Assembly (NCBI GenBank): GCA_026770025.1
Contig: JAMXDE010000017.1
Location: 124,001-188,000 of the forward strand
Length of the DNA: 64,000 nucleotides
Direction of reading: 5' to 3'
Origin: Craspedostauros australis
Taxonomy: Eukaryota; Bacillariophyta; Bacillariophyceae; Mastogloiales; Achnanthaceae
The translations under genes and the position numbers were made by a program. Below are positions 45,890 to 56,100 of this stretch, piece after piece. Position 1 is the stretch's first letter; each line of letters starts with the position of its first letter. Under the pieces are notes generated by a model. It saw only the letters and a program-made list of their open reading frames with translations. It was not told where the DNA came from and made no database searches.

Positions 45890-46594
45890 TGATAATCAGC
45901 AATTCAATACAGGACAGGCACCAAACACTGCACTTACTCCTCCGCCAGGGTGATCAATCCGTCAGGTGAAGCCGGTGTGTTTGGTGATAGTTGTTGCTAA
46001 GTTATGGTTGTATCAATTGATGATTGAGTTTGGATTATGAGATGATGATCTCCTATTTCTAATGATGGTGCCTATTGCACGGTTTCTAACGTGCTGCTTG
46101 ATTACCTCATGTTGTATCTCGCAGTCTTTCCTAAAACATTGCCCAAGATGGCATGTTGATCTACACGATATCTCGTGTTATCTCCACCTTTGGTCTTTCT
46201 TCATCTCTGTCTGATCTTGTCTGGTCTTGATCTCTGTTTGATCACATATGGATTGATCCGTCTACGTCGGTGGGGTGCATGCATCACCCCTGACGATGTT
46301 GTTCTGGATCCTAAGTGTTGCTGCCACGTGCTCGATGATGCATTCGGCTAGGCTAGACAGGTCAGCATACCATGACTAAAATATAATCTCGATTCCGAGG
46401 ATCACAATGACCGATCCTCTGACGTCATACGATGATGTCAGTGCCTACGTCAGATTCGATGACAGTAGTGACTGAATCTCAATCGTGTATCAAGACTCAC
46501 TCGACTATACTCTCAAAATCGAGTCGAATCAAAAATAATGAATCACGTTTCAGTCATGAGAGATGAGTACCTAATTTCGCTCTAGATGTTGATA
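45890..46594 (-). repeat. 5' long terminal repeat
   Basis: 705 bp, nearly identical to the 3' LTR. As the upstream LTR in the direction of transcription it should carry the element's promoter. It contains a repeated TGACGTCA-like stretch (plus strand, about 46421-46440), a possible bZIP-type site. Confidence 0.94.
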
Positions 46595-46599
46595 AGTCT

Positions 46600-47341
46600 T
46601 GAAAGATCCACCCCATCTCTCGATGTTCCAACGACGCAAGATCGATGGATGGTAAAGCGCAAACTCATTTGTCACAACATCCTACCTAACCTGCTCGAGC
46701 GAAATCAATTCCATCCAGAGCACTCCACTCTACTCTACTTGAAGCAGTGCTTGTTCAGCGTGATCAATTTGTCAATGTACCCGTATGCCAATGCTGGGGG
46801 CTGATAGCGCCAAGAGACCAACTGGGACATTCAATATTTGATTGGATTATATTAGATTCTAGGAGAGTAGTACTTGAACCAACCAGGATATGATACCCTC
46901 AGCAGAACATAGGGGTAGCATCTAGTGTCGTAGACTGACGACAGTGTTAGTTCGATGGCTCGTTTGCGACGAAATGTCGTTTGCGACGTCGTTGAGCTGT
47001 CTTGCACATGAACTATTCGAGATCGTGATATGCGACCAAGCAGTCTTGGCTCAAACAGGTGGCCAAACTACGACCTCGCGCGAGCTGGCACACAATGCAA
47101 ACACGCCAAACGGAACACTGTGTTTGGATGTCAAGCCGCAGTTGGTGGCGACAGTGGCCGTACCAACCAAGGCAACGATGATGGCCACGATCGCCGCAAA
47201 ACTGCCGTGGGATCATGTTTGATCGCGCTGCTCCTTTGCGTCATGTGGTTGTCTGGCTCACAATTTGATCTCTCGACACAACAAAAGCCTCACCAACACA
47301 CCGACATCACCAAAATCATCGATAACCAGAAACCCACCACC
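46600..47341. other. Intergenic region right of the retrotransposon
   Basis: No supported gene. From 47030 the frame is open into the next gene and includes a hydrophobic stretch (CLIALLLCVMWLSG); it is read as leader unless the longer start is used. Confidence 0.5.
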
Positions 47342-48505
47342 ATGAGTTCCGCCACATCACCCACGCCGGAACAACGAGCAAGGCTCTGCCAGCGCCGTCA
47401 ACACAACGACCCAACCACCATCCATCCCATGCGCGTGATGATTGGCCGTACAACCCTCCAGCTAGAGGGAGAGGTGAGATTGCGTTGTGCTCTCCAACAA
47501 CCGGCTCTGCGCAACGGGGCATTCTTCTTCCACACCAGTCGCAAGCAGGTGGCAGCGACACATCGCCATCTCATCACCATGCACAATGTCAAGGTGACGG
47601 TGATCGAAGCTGACTTGCATGACAGCCATCGTCTACTGGAGATCCAGGATGGGATGCAGGTGCTGATCAAAGCCTTCGAAAATGACCCGCGCCCCAAGGT
47701 CATCAACGACGTCTACCAGCCTTGGCTGCTGGACATGTTGGTGAGCAGCAGCATCGATGTCATGGACTACATCAACATCGAGAGGATGGACACCATCAGT
47801 AGCGAAGCATCTCGCTGGTTGGTGGACCACGCGAAGACTGTGCAGCTGATGCGCTGTACTTTCGAAGACTCGGGGCTTGCGTTCTGCCGTCGCTTGAATG
47901 AGCCATCGTGCGTCGTCGACACAATCAAGTTCCTCGAGACATCCGTGGTTGGCTCAGCTCTCAGCATCGCGGTGGCAAGTTCCACCACATTGGTGAGCCT
48001 GAACATCAAGGACAGGAGACACTTCATCGGAGATGGATTCTGGACGAGCACCGTCAATGGGATCGTGGAGAGTCCAACCATCAAGTCCGTGTTCCTCTGT
48101 GGAAGTTATCGCGACAGCTCCACACTGAAGAATGATATCTGCAGATTGCTGCAGAGTCCACAAGACAGAAAGTTCTCGCTGTTCCTCAGCCCATATGCCG
48201 CTCCGTCCAATGAGAGCCAATCTGAGCTGTGCCAAGCCATCCTGGATGCGCTGCGCGAGAGTCGCCACCTCGTCGACCTGAACCATCTGTTCCCCGTGAT
48301 CAACGTCAACGATTGGAACAACAAGATCAAGCCGCTGATTGAACGCAACAAGGTGATCAGAAGCCTCCGGAATGCAATGGAGTCGGTCCATCACGGCGCG
48401 CCCCCAGATGTGACGATGATCAGCACGCTGCTGGATCACTCGGAGTCCCCCTCACCAGACGACGTGTTTAGGTTCCTCCGCACCACGTTCGCACCATATG
48501 AGTAG
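47342..48505 (+). CDS. Unrecognised 387-residue protein
   Basis: A single-exon frame with ATG in CCACCATGA context. The sequence looks like a real globular protein, with alternating hydrophobic strands and helices and balanced composition, but I recognise no domain. The middle (about 130-290) has recurring units of the type SASxxLxSLNIKD and IKSVFLCGSY that loosely suggest degenerate leucine-rich strands. An in-frame upstream ATG at 47030 would add 104 residues including a hydrophobic segment, making a signal-anchored form. I prefer the shorter form for its start context. It stands alone, next to the retrotransposon. Confidence 0.65.
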   Translation: MSSATSPTPEQRARLCQRRQHNDPTTIHPMRVMIGRTTLQLEGEVRLRCALQQPALRNGAFFFHTSRKQVAATHRHLITMHNVKVTVIEADLHDSHRLLEIQDGMQVLIKAFENDPRPKVINDVYQPWLLDMLVSSSIDVMDYINIERMDTISSEASRWLVDHAKTVQLMRCTFEDSGLAFCRRLNEPSCVVDTIKFLETSVVGSALSIAVASSTTLVSLNIKDRRHFIGDGFWTSTVNGIVESPTIKSVFLCGSYRDSSTLKNDICRLLQSPQDRKFSLFLSPYAAPSNESQSELCQAILDALRESRHLVDLNHLFPVINVNDWNNKIKPLIERNKVIRSLRNAMESVHHGAPPDVTMISTLLDHSESPSPDDVFRFLRTTFAPYE

Positions 48506-49385
48506 CAACGCCCCTCCCAGTTCGTTTGGGTGGAAACACGATCGCTCCCTCCTGGATGGACATTCCAAGGTGGATTTTCATAGCTTCGCCATTGGAAACA
48601 AGCACGAAATATTAGTGTTCGAAGCGAGTACCAGTAAAGTACAATAGGTTGAGCACATGCACGCAAGTTTTACCACACTCCGCCTCGCATTCGCGTCTCT
48701 GTGGTGCCGGAGTCGTTGATCGCATACAGCAAGCAGCTCAACACTGGCGGTCTTGGTCCGATCAGCCTGGAAGCCTTTCATCTGTTCTGCTGGAGGCCGT
48801 CACGCTACTCTCCGGTTTGGCGCATCTGTGGCGCTGCCCGAGGAGATGCGATCATCGAATTGCCCTTTGTGTTGACAGGACGCAGAATAGTCGCCTGCTC
48901 ATCAATGTCAGAGGTGACCCGCACGTGAGACGTGCGTCAATCTCAGTGACAGAATCGAAATGACGAACTTGAAGTAACTCTTCTCATTCTCTTGCTCCCA
49001 TCGCCATATCCGGAAGGAAAGTTTCGGTCCTGTAGCATGTAATGATAGTGGAGTGTAGTATTATATAATAGAATGGATCACAGCGGGCAACATACCGGTC
49101 GTACTGACGGCAAAGCATCACCTGCACCGATTGTGTTTTCTTTCACATTGAACGGAATGCGACAAAATATGTTTCGCTCACAGTCGGCCGGCGCGCGCGT
49201 GTCGTTCCAATCGTTAGGAATTCAAGTCTAGACCACTCCGAATATAGAGAATGTGATAGCAGACAAGACGAAAAGAGAGTAGAGTAGTATTATATCCTGT
49301 TACAATCATTCTGAATTCGCCGACTCTGAAATCTTGGAATTGTGCCATACGTGTACCCCTTTTTGCGCCCAACTTCCACGATGCT
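48506..49385. other. Intergenic region, nothing recognised
   Basis: Short frames only, including 48701-48928 plus, without recognisable domains. AT-rich stretches (TATTATATAATA near 49060) lie towards the convergent 3' end. Confidence 0.45.
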
Positions 49386-50246
49386 TCATCGCCAAGCCGC
49401 TTTGGCGTCCATCACTCCACGTCGGTATGCGAGGCGAGCACTGGATTTGATTGTTTGGTGATACGCAGATGCAATGTCTGCTTCCATGGAAGGGAACTGG
49501 ATGTAGTGGCCGCGGACACCATAGAATCGATGCTTGGACTGCAAGTGCAGCACAGTGGTGATGGATTGCGTGATGCTGTGCTCTATGCGTCGCGCGTTGT
49601 TCGGGACGAAGCGCTCCAGGCCTCGGATGGACGCCTTGCCTTCGATTTCCTTGCATTTCGCAGCGCTCAAGAGCTTCAGCGTCTGCATGATGCGTCGCTT
49701 CGTTTGCTCGTTGTCGTGTTGGCTCCTGTATATATCGGCGAGGATGGCGGGATGGTAGTGATGTCTGGAGGGAATGAGATGGCACGTGACGAGAGGAGCG
49801 AATCGAACGGACTTCTTTGTGCGTCGCGGAGTGCTGCAGAGATGCGGGTGTGGAATGGCATTCGCAGGCGTGACGAAACCTGAAGGAATCTGCCTCAGCT
49901 GCTCGGCTTCAGCGGAGATATGTCGGTGTGTGCGTGGACGCTTCAATGGTGGGCAGAACATGCCACACCTTGGCTCCACGCATTGCTGCTGCTGCTGCTG
50001 CTGCTGTGCACCTTGGCTATCATCGTCATTCTCGCTGCTTTCATCATCAGTGATGGCGATGCTCGCATAGCTGGCCGATGTTGCCATGGCGTTGCTCAAT
50101 CTCGCATTCCGTCTCTTGCGTGAGCGGGTTGGTGTGGGTGGAGATGCGCTTTCATCGACACTTGAGCTTGTGGAATGCTCGTCGTTTGCCTGCGCCGTTG
50201 ACAACTGCATACTGGCAATGGCTTGACTAAGTGAGTGCGCCGTCAT
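49386..50246 (-). CDS. Unrecognised protein with disordered N-terminus and basic C-terminal half
   Basis: 286 residues from the ATG at 50246. The frame is open further upstream, but that part is an Asn/Ile/Ser repeat (ISNISNISN) typical of translated leader. The N-terminal half is Ser/Asp-rich with an SRKRRNAR basic cluster and an eight-Gln run. The C-terminal half, from KKSVRFAPLVTCHLIP, is richer in hydrophobic and aromatic residues and contains IRGLERFVPNNARR and a helical end (YHQTIKSSARLAYRRGVMDAK). I recall a widespread group of diatom proteins of unknown function with an RGLE core, which this could join; that is recollection, not shown here. The basic clusters would allow a nuclear location. 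Confidence 0.65.
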   Translation of the reverse strand: MTAHSLSQAIASMQLSTAQANDEHSTSSSVDESASPPTPTRSRKRRNARLSNAMATSASYASIAITDDESSENDDDSQGAQQQQQQQQCVEPRCGMFCPPLKRPRTHRHISAEAEQLRQIPSGFVTPANAIPHPHLCSTPRRTKKSVRFAPLVTCHLIPSRHHYHPAILADIYRSQHDNEQTKRRIMQTLKLLSAAKCKEIEGKASIRGLERFVPNNARRIEHSITQSITTVLHLQSKHRFYGVRGHYIQFPSMEADIASAYHQTIKSSARLAYRRGVMDAKAAWR

Positions 50247-51475
50247 GATGCTCGTAGTTCTCGTGATGTTGCTGTTACTGATGTTGCTGATGTTACTGAT
50301 GTTATTGATGTTGGTGGTGGAGATGATGTGTTTCTGTGTTTTGTGATCACGCTGTTCACGGAGCTGCCAAAGCAGGGTGTTGCTCCAGACCAACCAGTCT
50401 CCCTCTTTCATCCACAAGGCGGTCTGGCGACCATTACCAAAGCGCACCAAACAGAAGCTGCAATCGTGCACGACCTATGAAGGATTCTCCTCTTCGCTTC
50501 CATTTGTGTGTCAATCGGGCCTCTTGTCTCATCGCGCACAAAACACAACATCAACATGCCGTTCTTCCAACTTTCAGGCCACTCACACTTCAACCTTGAC
50601 GCCGGTTTTCCTTCTTCCACAAACCAGTCGTTGGAGTCAAAGTATCATTTCCGCGTTCTCAAATCACGTCACCTCGCGGAGCAACAACAACGACTTCATG
50701 CCCAACGTGCGCAACATGTGCAACGTGCACAGAGCGCATTCCAACACTCCAGTCGGACACATTGCTCTTGCGAGATCCAGGAAATGAGCCCGTCCCGAAC
50801 GCCGATGATTGTCTCAAATGGATGGATCGTACCAAACGACACCCACAAAAGCGGACTTTGGTGCTTCTGTTTGTTCTCCAACCATCACGAGCGTCGTTCT
50901 GAAAGTGCACAGAGTACGCATGAATTGGTGAATAGACCAGACCAAAAGACAAAAGTAATTGCATGCAGCCACATACTCGTACGACAAGCGAGATCGACGC
51001 CATGTTTGCGGTGCGCATATCGAAAGCAAGATCTGCACACTGCTGCGCATTGCTCCATTCACAGACACAGTTCACCAACTCCCAAAGGTTGGGTTGCTGC
51101 GGCGAGATTTCGGTTTTTCTGCTCACAGCGCGACGTTGCGACATCTGCACAGCTTCATACCCACTCTGGAGAGAGAGGACGAGCACATCCGAAATGGGAA
51201 GAGAAATCTGCGTGAAGTGCATGTACGTTGCTTCGTTTATTTCATGGCAATGCATACCCGAATATCTAGTCTTTGAGGACTGTACGAGTACGAGTGAGTA
51301 ATGTATGGACAGGCTTAGTTTCGGTTCGGGCTATGGCGACGTTTGCACAATGCCAACAAGACCCGACTGCCGTGCGAGAAAGCCTCAGAAAGTGCAAGTG
51401 CGCACAGAAATGGACAAGATCTTGCCCCGGCTATCGCACTGCACTACGACACCGCTGCATTCACGTTGCAACTCT
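50247..51475. other. Intergenic region, nothing recognised
   Basis: Frames on both strands (50508-51215 plus and 51255-50659 minus) overlap extensively and lack recognisable domains. The start holds GTTACTGATGTT repeats (about 50270-50320) in the leader of the minus-strand gene. Confidence 0.45.
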
Positions 51476-52480
51476 TCATCGGCACACGCGCTGAGCGCAG
51501 AATCGGCAGCGTCGGCGACAGCGGTTGCTCTGGCAGTCAGAGTTGCGCTTGCACTTATCACCTCGGCTGCCATCCCAGCAGCGCAGGAACTGGCAGTATC
51601 CCAAGCAATCAGCGTCGCTGCCGCAGCGGGCACCCTCGCGCTTCTTCGAGGTGCAGCGCTTGCCTGTAGCGAATCCATAGCAGGTGAGATCGCCGTTGCA
51701 GTCGGAGTCCTTGCCGCAGCGATCGCCTTCGTCACCTTTGCGGCAGCGCAGGAGATGGCAGTAGCCCTCGCAGTCCTCGTCCTGATCGCAGTAGTCGCCT
51801 TCTTGCCCGAGCACCTTGCAACGCAATAGGCTGCAAGTCAACGGGTCGGGACAGTTGCCGTTGGCGCCGCAGTTGAACGTGTTGGCGGCGAAGAAGTCCT
51901 TGCGTCCCTCGCGGTAGGCCTCGCCGCAGAACTCATCGTTGGTCTTGGGCCTGAGGTCTCCGAATCCTGTGTCCAGATCATCGTCGGTGCATCGTGCCCA
52001 CACGCAGACGTCGTGGACGAGGCAATTCTTCCAGTACCCGTTGCCACTGTCGCCCTGCCCGCACTTGCCGGCGTAGGAGAAGTCCCACTCGTCCTTTGGG
52101 AAGTTGGTCTTCACCGCCACGTCGCTGCAGTTGTCGGGATCGGGTAAGTTGCCACCCACGATGACGTTGATGGGGAACGACGCCTCCCCATCACCCTTAC
52201 GGATGGAGATCGCGACGCAATCCCCAAGGCAGAACCGCTGCGAACATCCGCCATCGGCGCTGCGTGGTGGGATGCGGACGAGCTTATTGCTGTTCGACAC
52301 CATGGCAATGGGATCATCGCACTGATCCACGCCGTGCGGTCCGAAGTTGAAGTCGACGTAGTCATCTGCCTGCACCATTATGTGGTTGGTGGGAGCCATC
52401 ACCATGGCCAGGAAGGCAAGAGCAAGCATCGCCTTTGCGGCCGCGGCGATGTTGCACGAAGGGGTTGCTTTGCTCTTCAT
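51476..52480 (-). CDS. Secreted cysteine-rich protein with Dickkopf-like Cys repeats
   Basis: 334 residues from the ATG at 52480. A signal peptide is clear (KAMLALAFLAMVMAPTNHIMVQA, cut before DDYVDF). The N-terminal domain (about 40-190) has spaced Cys and the sequence GYWKNCLVHDVCVWARC, whose W..C..HD.C arrangement recalls phospholipase-A2-like Cys/His sites but is not enough for a family call. The C-terminal 130 residues are four to five units of the form G-x-x-C-x-x-D-x-D-C-x-G-x-C-x-x-L-x-C, as in Dickkopf-type or other small disulphide modules. The end is very Arg/Cys-rich. It is probably extracellular or wall-associated, with unknown function. The frame extends 18 codons upstream, but the hydrophobic leader favours the start chosen. 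Confidence 0.75.
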   Translation of the reverse strand: MKSKATPSCNIAAAAKAMLALAFLAMVMAPTNHIMVQADDYVDFNFGPHGVDQCDDPIAMVSNSNKLVRIPPRSADGGCSQRFCLGDCVAISIRKGDGEASFPINVIVGGNLPDPDNCSDVAVKTNFPKDEWDFSYAGKCGQGDSGNGYWKNCLVHDVCVWARCTDDDLDTGFGDLRPKTNDEFCGEAYREGRKDFFAANTFNCGANGNCPDPLTCSLLRCKVLGQEGDYCDQDEDCEGYCHLLRCRKGDEGDRCGKDSDCNGDLTCYGFATGKRCTSKKREGARCGSDADCLGYCQFLRCWDGSRGDKCKRNSDCQSNRCRRRCRFCAQRVCR

Positions 52481-53260
52481 CGTTGGTGTCGTATTTGGTT
52501 GAGTCAGAAGCGCGAGTGTACGAGTCGCTCGCAAATGTGCTTGTGTCCGTATCCGTGGTTGAGCTTGTCTCTTTGGTTTGGGGTTGTTGGTTGTTGTGAA
52601 TTGATTTGGTTGCTCTCAGGTTTGTGATGTGTTGTGAGCGTTGCGACCCATTGTTGTCGCGGATTTTGTGAGAACAACCAACGGGCGTTTGTGCGGCAAA
52701 GTAAATAACCTCCCCGCCATCATCGGCACTTGCGTAGAACGCGGAGTGTCGCTTGTGATTCAGCACGACCAAGAAGCACATGCGCCAGCCATGCCTTGCG
52801 GGACCAATTTTGTCCCACCGTTAAATTATTTATCGTCATCCCGTCCTTCCGGGATGTCAAGAACCGAAAACAGCTCCATGTCGGACTAATCTGGATGTCA
52901 CATCATGCAAAACAAGGTACGACAAAAACTACGACAAAACACAAGACCTTCACCGCCACGACAATCCACCCCCGCAACGAGAGAAAAGGCAGTATGAAAA
53001 TTAGGTGCATACTATGTGGAGTGTACAAAGTGTTATTATTATGCATACAAACAATTGGTATAGCTCGTAGGAATCTGCTGGCCACTCGTCTCGGAACTCA
53101 CGCATATCGATTCGAAAGTAAATCCATTCTTCACCTTCCCGCTGTGGTCTTGTTGCGCCCTCGCTCCTGCGACGGACGATTGATTTCGCTGAAGGTACAA
53201 ACTGCGATTCATGTCTTCAATCTGGTCTTGGTCGTGCGGACTTCGAACGATCGGCGCTGG

Positions 53261-53301
<41 letters not shown>

Positions 53302-53384
53302 CTGTATTGCCGTATCCCTGAGGTTTTGTGAAGGAACAATCCAGGCTCCAAGATTGGCAGGAGCATGCGGTACGAGTCAATCCT
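52481..53384. other. Intergenic region with a CT microsatellite
   Basis: No gene is recognised. A pure CT run lies at about 53263-53299. Confidence 0.55.
53263..53299 (+). repeat. CT dinucleotide microsatellite
   Basis: About 18 uninterrupted CT units, roughly 90 bases beyond the stop of LRR gene D. Confidence 0.9.
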
Positions 53385-56100
53385 TTAGTTGCAGTCGGTG
53401 CAGCAGGTGCACTCCGCTCCGCAAACATACTCAAGTTCCGACGCTGGGTTCCGGATTGTGCAGAATGTATCTTCGACCGCACCTGATTGAAGGGGATTCC
53501 CATCCAATTTGATCCACGACATCGAGGATGGCCAAGTTGTGTATGTTTCCGGGATGGTTCCGATGAATCCATTATCCGACAAGTCAACTTTGCCTGCAGA
53601 GGTGGATGTCGAGGTGACATGGCGTACATAGCATTGGGGCAACGAGGAAAGAACGACAGCAATGAGGAGGCGTGGCGTGCAAGCGCAGATAGTGAAAACA
53701 TGATCGCAACATCAAATCAAATCGGTAGAGTGTCGAGACGCGTGAGAGATGATCCGGTTCATGTCTACAGTGCTCCACGAAACACCAGTCATGCAAGCAA
53801 CACAGCAGCAACAACGTCCATCCACCCCTCGACGCACCCGCCGACATGAGTAATCCAGCCACCACCGCCACCACCGCCACCATACCAACAATGCACTTAC
53901 GAATTTCTTGCAGACCTCCCAATTCGTCTGGAAGCTGACCAACCAACGAATTCTTCGGGACGTCAAGCTCGTCCAGCTCCACGAGCCTCCCCAACTCCGA
54001 TGGCAGGGTCCCAACGAGGTAGGAGTCCTTGAAGTAGATCTTGGAAAGTCGCGTGCAGTTCCCGATTTCCGTCGGAATCGTTCCAGCAATCCCAGAGAAA
54101 GAGGTTCGGAGCTCCTGCATGTTGGTCAGCAGACCGATGGTCGTCGGCAGGCCGACCTCGGCGGAGGAATCTCCGACCTGCAAATCTCGCTGTCGCAATC
54201 GAACCCTCTTGTTGCCACCGCCGAAGCTGGTGCGACCGGATTCGAATGGATTTTTGGAAACCTTGAGAGAGGCAATTCTAGTGAGCACACCGATCTCGGG
54301 TGGGATAGTACCTTTCAAGTTGTTGTCTGAAATATCGAAATTGTTGACCAAGCCGTCTCCGTCACACGTGATTCCATGCCAAGTGCAAAAGCCTGCGCTC
54401 GTCAACCAGCCGGTGCTGGTAGTCCAGCTGGTATCCCCTTCGGTGCTGTAGTAGATGCATGCTAACGCGTAACGTTCACGCGCCTTGGCCTTTGCAGGCC
54501 CAGCGTTGACAGGAATGTCATCCTCGGACGAAATCCTGGTCAATGCCAGCCACTCGAATGCTTGGTATTGTGGCGATGATGTATCGTCGAGCGCTCCTGG
54601 GTTGACGGTAGCCATCTCCAATTTGAGCCAATCCAGAAACTTGAAATGATGTGATTCAAGCTCTTGAGGTGCTTCCGTTGGGCCTGCAACTCCGTCGCTG
54701 TCGGTGGGCGGTGACGTCCTCTCACCACCAGCGTTGTCTCCGTTTCCAGTATCGCCGTTGCTGCTGCTGCTGCTCCCACTGTCGGCAGATCCCGTCAAAA
54801 CAAACACGGCAGCGACGATGATGGCGATGACGAGACAAACGCAACAGATCAACAAGTAGAGGAGCGTCGTTCTCGATAGAAGCCCGTCGCCACCACTGCT
54901 GGTGTCGTCGTCCTCTTCCTCTTTCTTCTTTTTCTTTCTGTTGCTGTTGTTGTCGTTGCTATCGCCGTCTGCGTCTGCTTCGTTCACAACCGCCACGTCG
55001 GCATTGAGAGGTTCATCTTCCCGAATGGTCATGACTTGGGTGGCCTGCACAGCATCGCCAATAATGTCCCTTCGGATCTGGTCCTCCAGATCGTCCGTTG
55101 CGACCGCGTTCGCAATCGAGAGCTGGGGCTGATTGGGATTGGCATTTGATGCCTGAGACGTTCTGCTCTCCATGCCTTCGGATGCAACGGACGCAGGTCC
55201 AATTCTTTCCACGCGCGCAGATCGGGCGAGTGGCTGCACGGACGATGCGTCGCTGTCACGATGCGATTCCTTTGAGCTCATCGTGCGCACCGATGGATTC
55301 GTCGTGAACAAATTCTCTTCGTCGCTGTCGCTGCCTGCTGCTTTGAGATCTTCCTTCTCCTTCCTCTGCTTGCTTTCCGTCGGCGCAGGGTTGTTGGAAT
55401 ACATCGCGATCTTGGCATTGACGCCATCCGCATAGTCTTCGCTCATCGGCGGAACGCCCGGTGCTGCCGCGTTCGTTGCGTTGGACGCCACCGTCGCACC
55501 ATCGTCGTGTTGATTCGACAGCACCTGCGGTGACCGAAGCGGCGAATGGGCGGTTGGTCTCGGCGAGACAATTGCGGCAGCCGCCCTGCGCTTCACATCG
55601 GCGTCGGTAAGTTTCCTGCCTCCCGAGGCGCTGTGGCCTCCTGCATTATTCGCACCAGTCTGCTGCATCTTGGCTCGGTGCCGTCGATCGTACGATCGAA
55701 CCTCGCGAGCGCCCACTGTCACGTCGGATGCGCGTCGCGGAGAAACGGGGTCGCTGGCATTTGTTGTGACACTGGCAGTTGTTGTGACACTTGTTGCGAT
55801 GCTCGCAGCAGCGCTCGAGCGATGTCCGGCCGTGAGGTCCAGGATCTGCTGGGATTGTTGGTACACCAGCGAATCCGTCTGCTGTCGCTGCAACTCCGAC
55901 ATCGCTTGCACATCGTCGGCGTGGTCATCCTGTGCAGCAGTGGCGGCCACAGACGGTACTCGTCGCGCTGCTGCTGTTGCCAGTACGCTCGGTGAAGACT
56001 GAAAGGCATTGTCGCTGTCATCCACGACGATCAAGGAGTCGCTGTTCAAGCGGACTCCGGCGCCAAATCCGTCGGTCGGTCTTCGTTGGTTGGATGGCAT
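53385..56100 (-). CDS. LRR type II membrane protein D
   Basis: Exon 1 (56100-53901) and exon 2 (53593-53385, 209 nt) flank a 307-nt phase-1 intron (GTAAGT...CTGCAG), giving 802 residues. Cytoplasmic part: ELQRQQTDSLVYQQSQQILDLT (in part, 69-90), RAKMQQ (142-147), VNAKIAMYS (227-235), DEENLF (260-265) and the juxtamembrane motif at 337-356 (starts DLEDQIRR), then a Lys/Glu/Asp tract. Transmembrane helix 412-436. Outside: NPGALDDTSSPQYQAFEWL (500-518), RYALACIYYSTEGDTSW, WL and C-W-x-x-x-x-C, LRRs from about 587, and in exon 2 the last repeat and CGAECTCCTDCN. It is a close paralogue of the partial gene at 64000-61539 on the same strand. Start: the first ATG before the family-like sequence; upstream frame is leader. 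Confidence 0.86.

Larger units (their letters stand above)
38149..46599 (-). mobile_element. Complete Ty1/copia LTR retrotransposon with target-site duplication
   Basis: The element spans 38154-46594 between direct AGTCT repeats (38149-38153 and 46595-46599), a 5-bp target-site duplication. Order on the minus strand: 5' LTR (46594-45890), long leader, one gag-pol frame (44348-38883), polypurine tract (ATAGGGGAG, 38867-38859), 3' LTR (38858-38154). I find two substitutions between the 705-bp LTRs and no disruption of the frame, so the insertion is recent and may still be competent. Integrase before reverse transcriptase defines the copia order. Diatom genomes are known to be rich in such elements. 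No primer-binding site was recognised next to the 5' LTR. Confidence 0.96.

Noticed and set aside
46586-46804. Plus-strand frame across the right LTR end
   Set aside because: It begins inside the LTR and runs into flanking DNA, so it is a junction artefact.
50508-51255. Overlapping frames of about 200 residues on both strands
   Set aside because: No recognisable domain in either; the two are mutual antisense, so at most one could be real, and nothing favours it.
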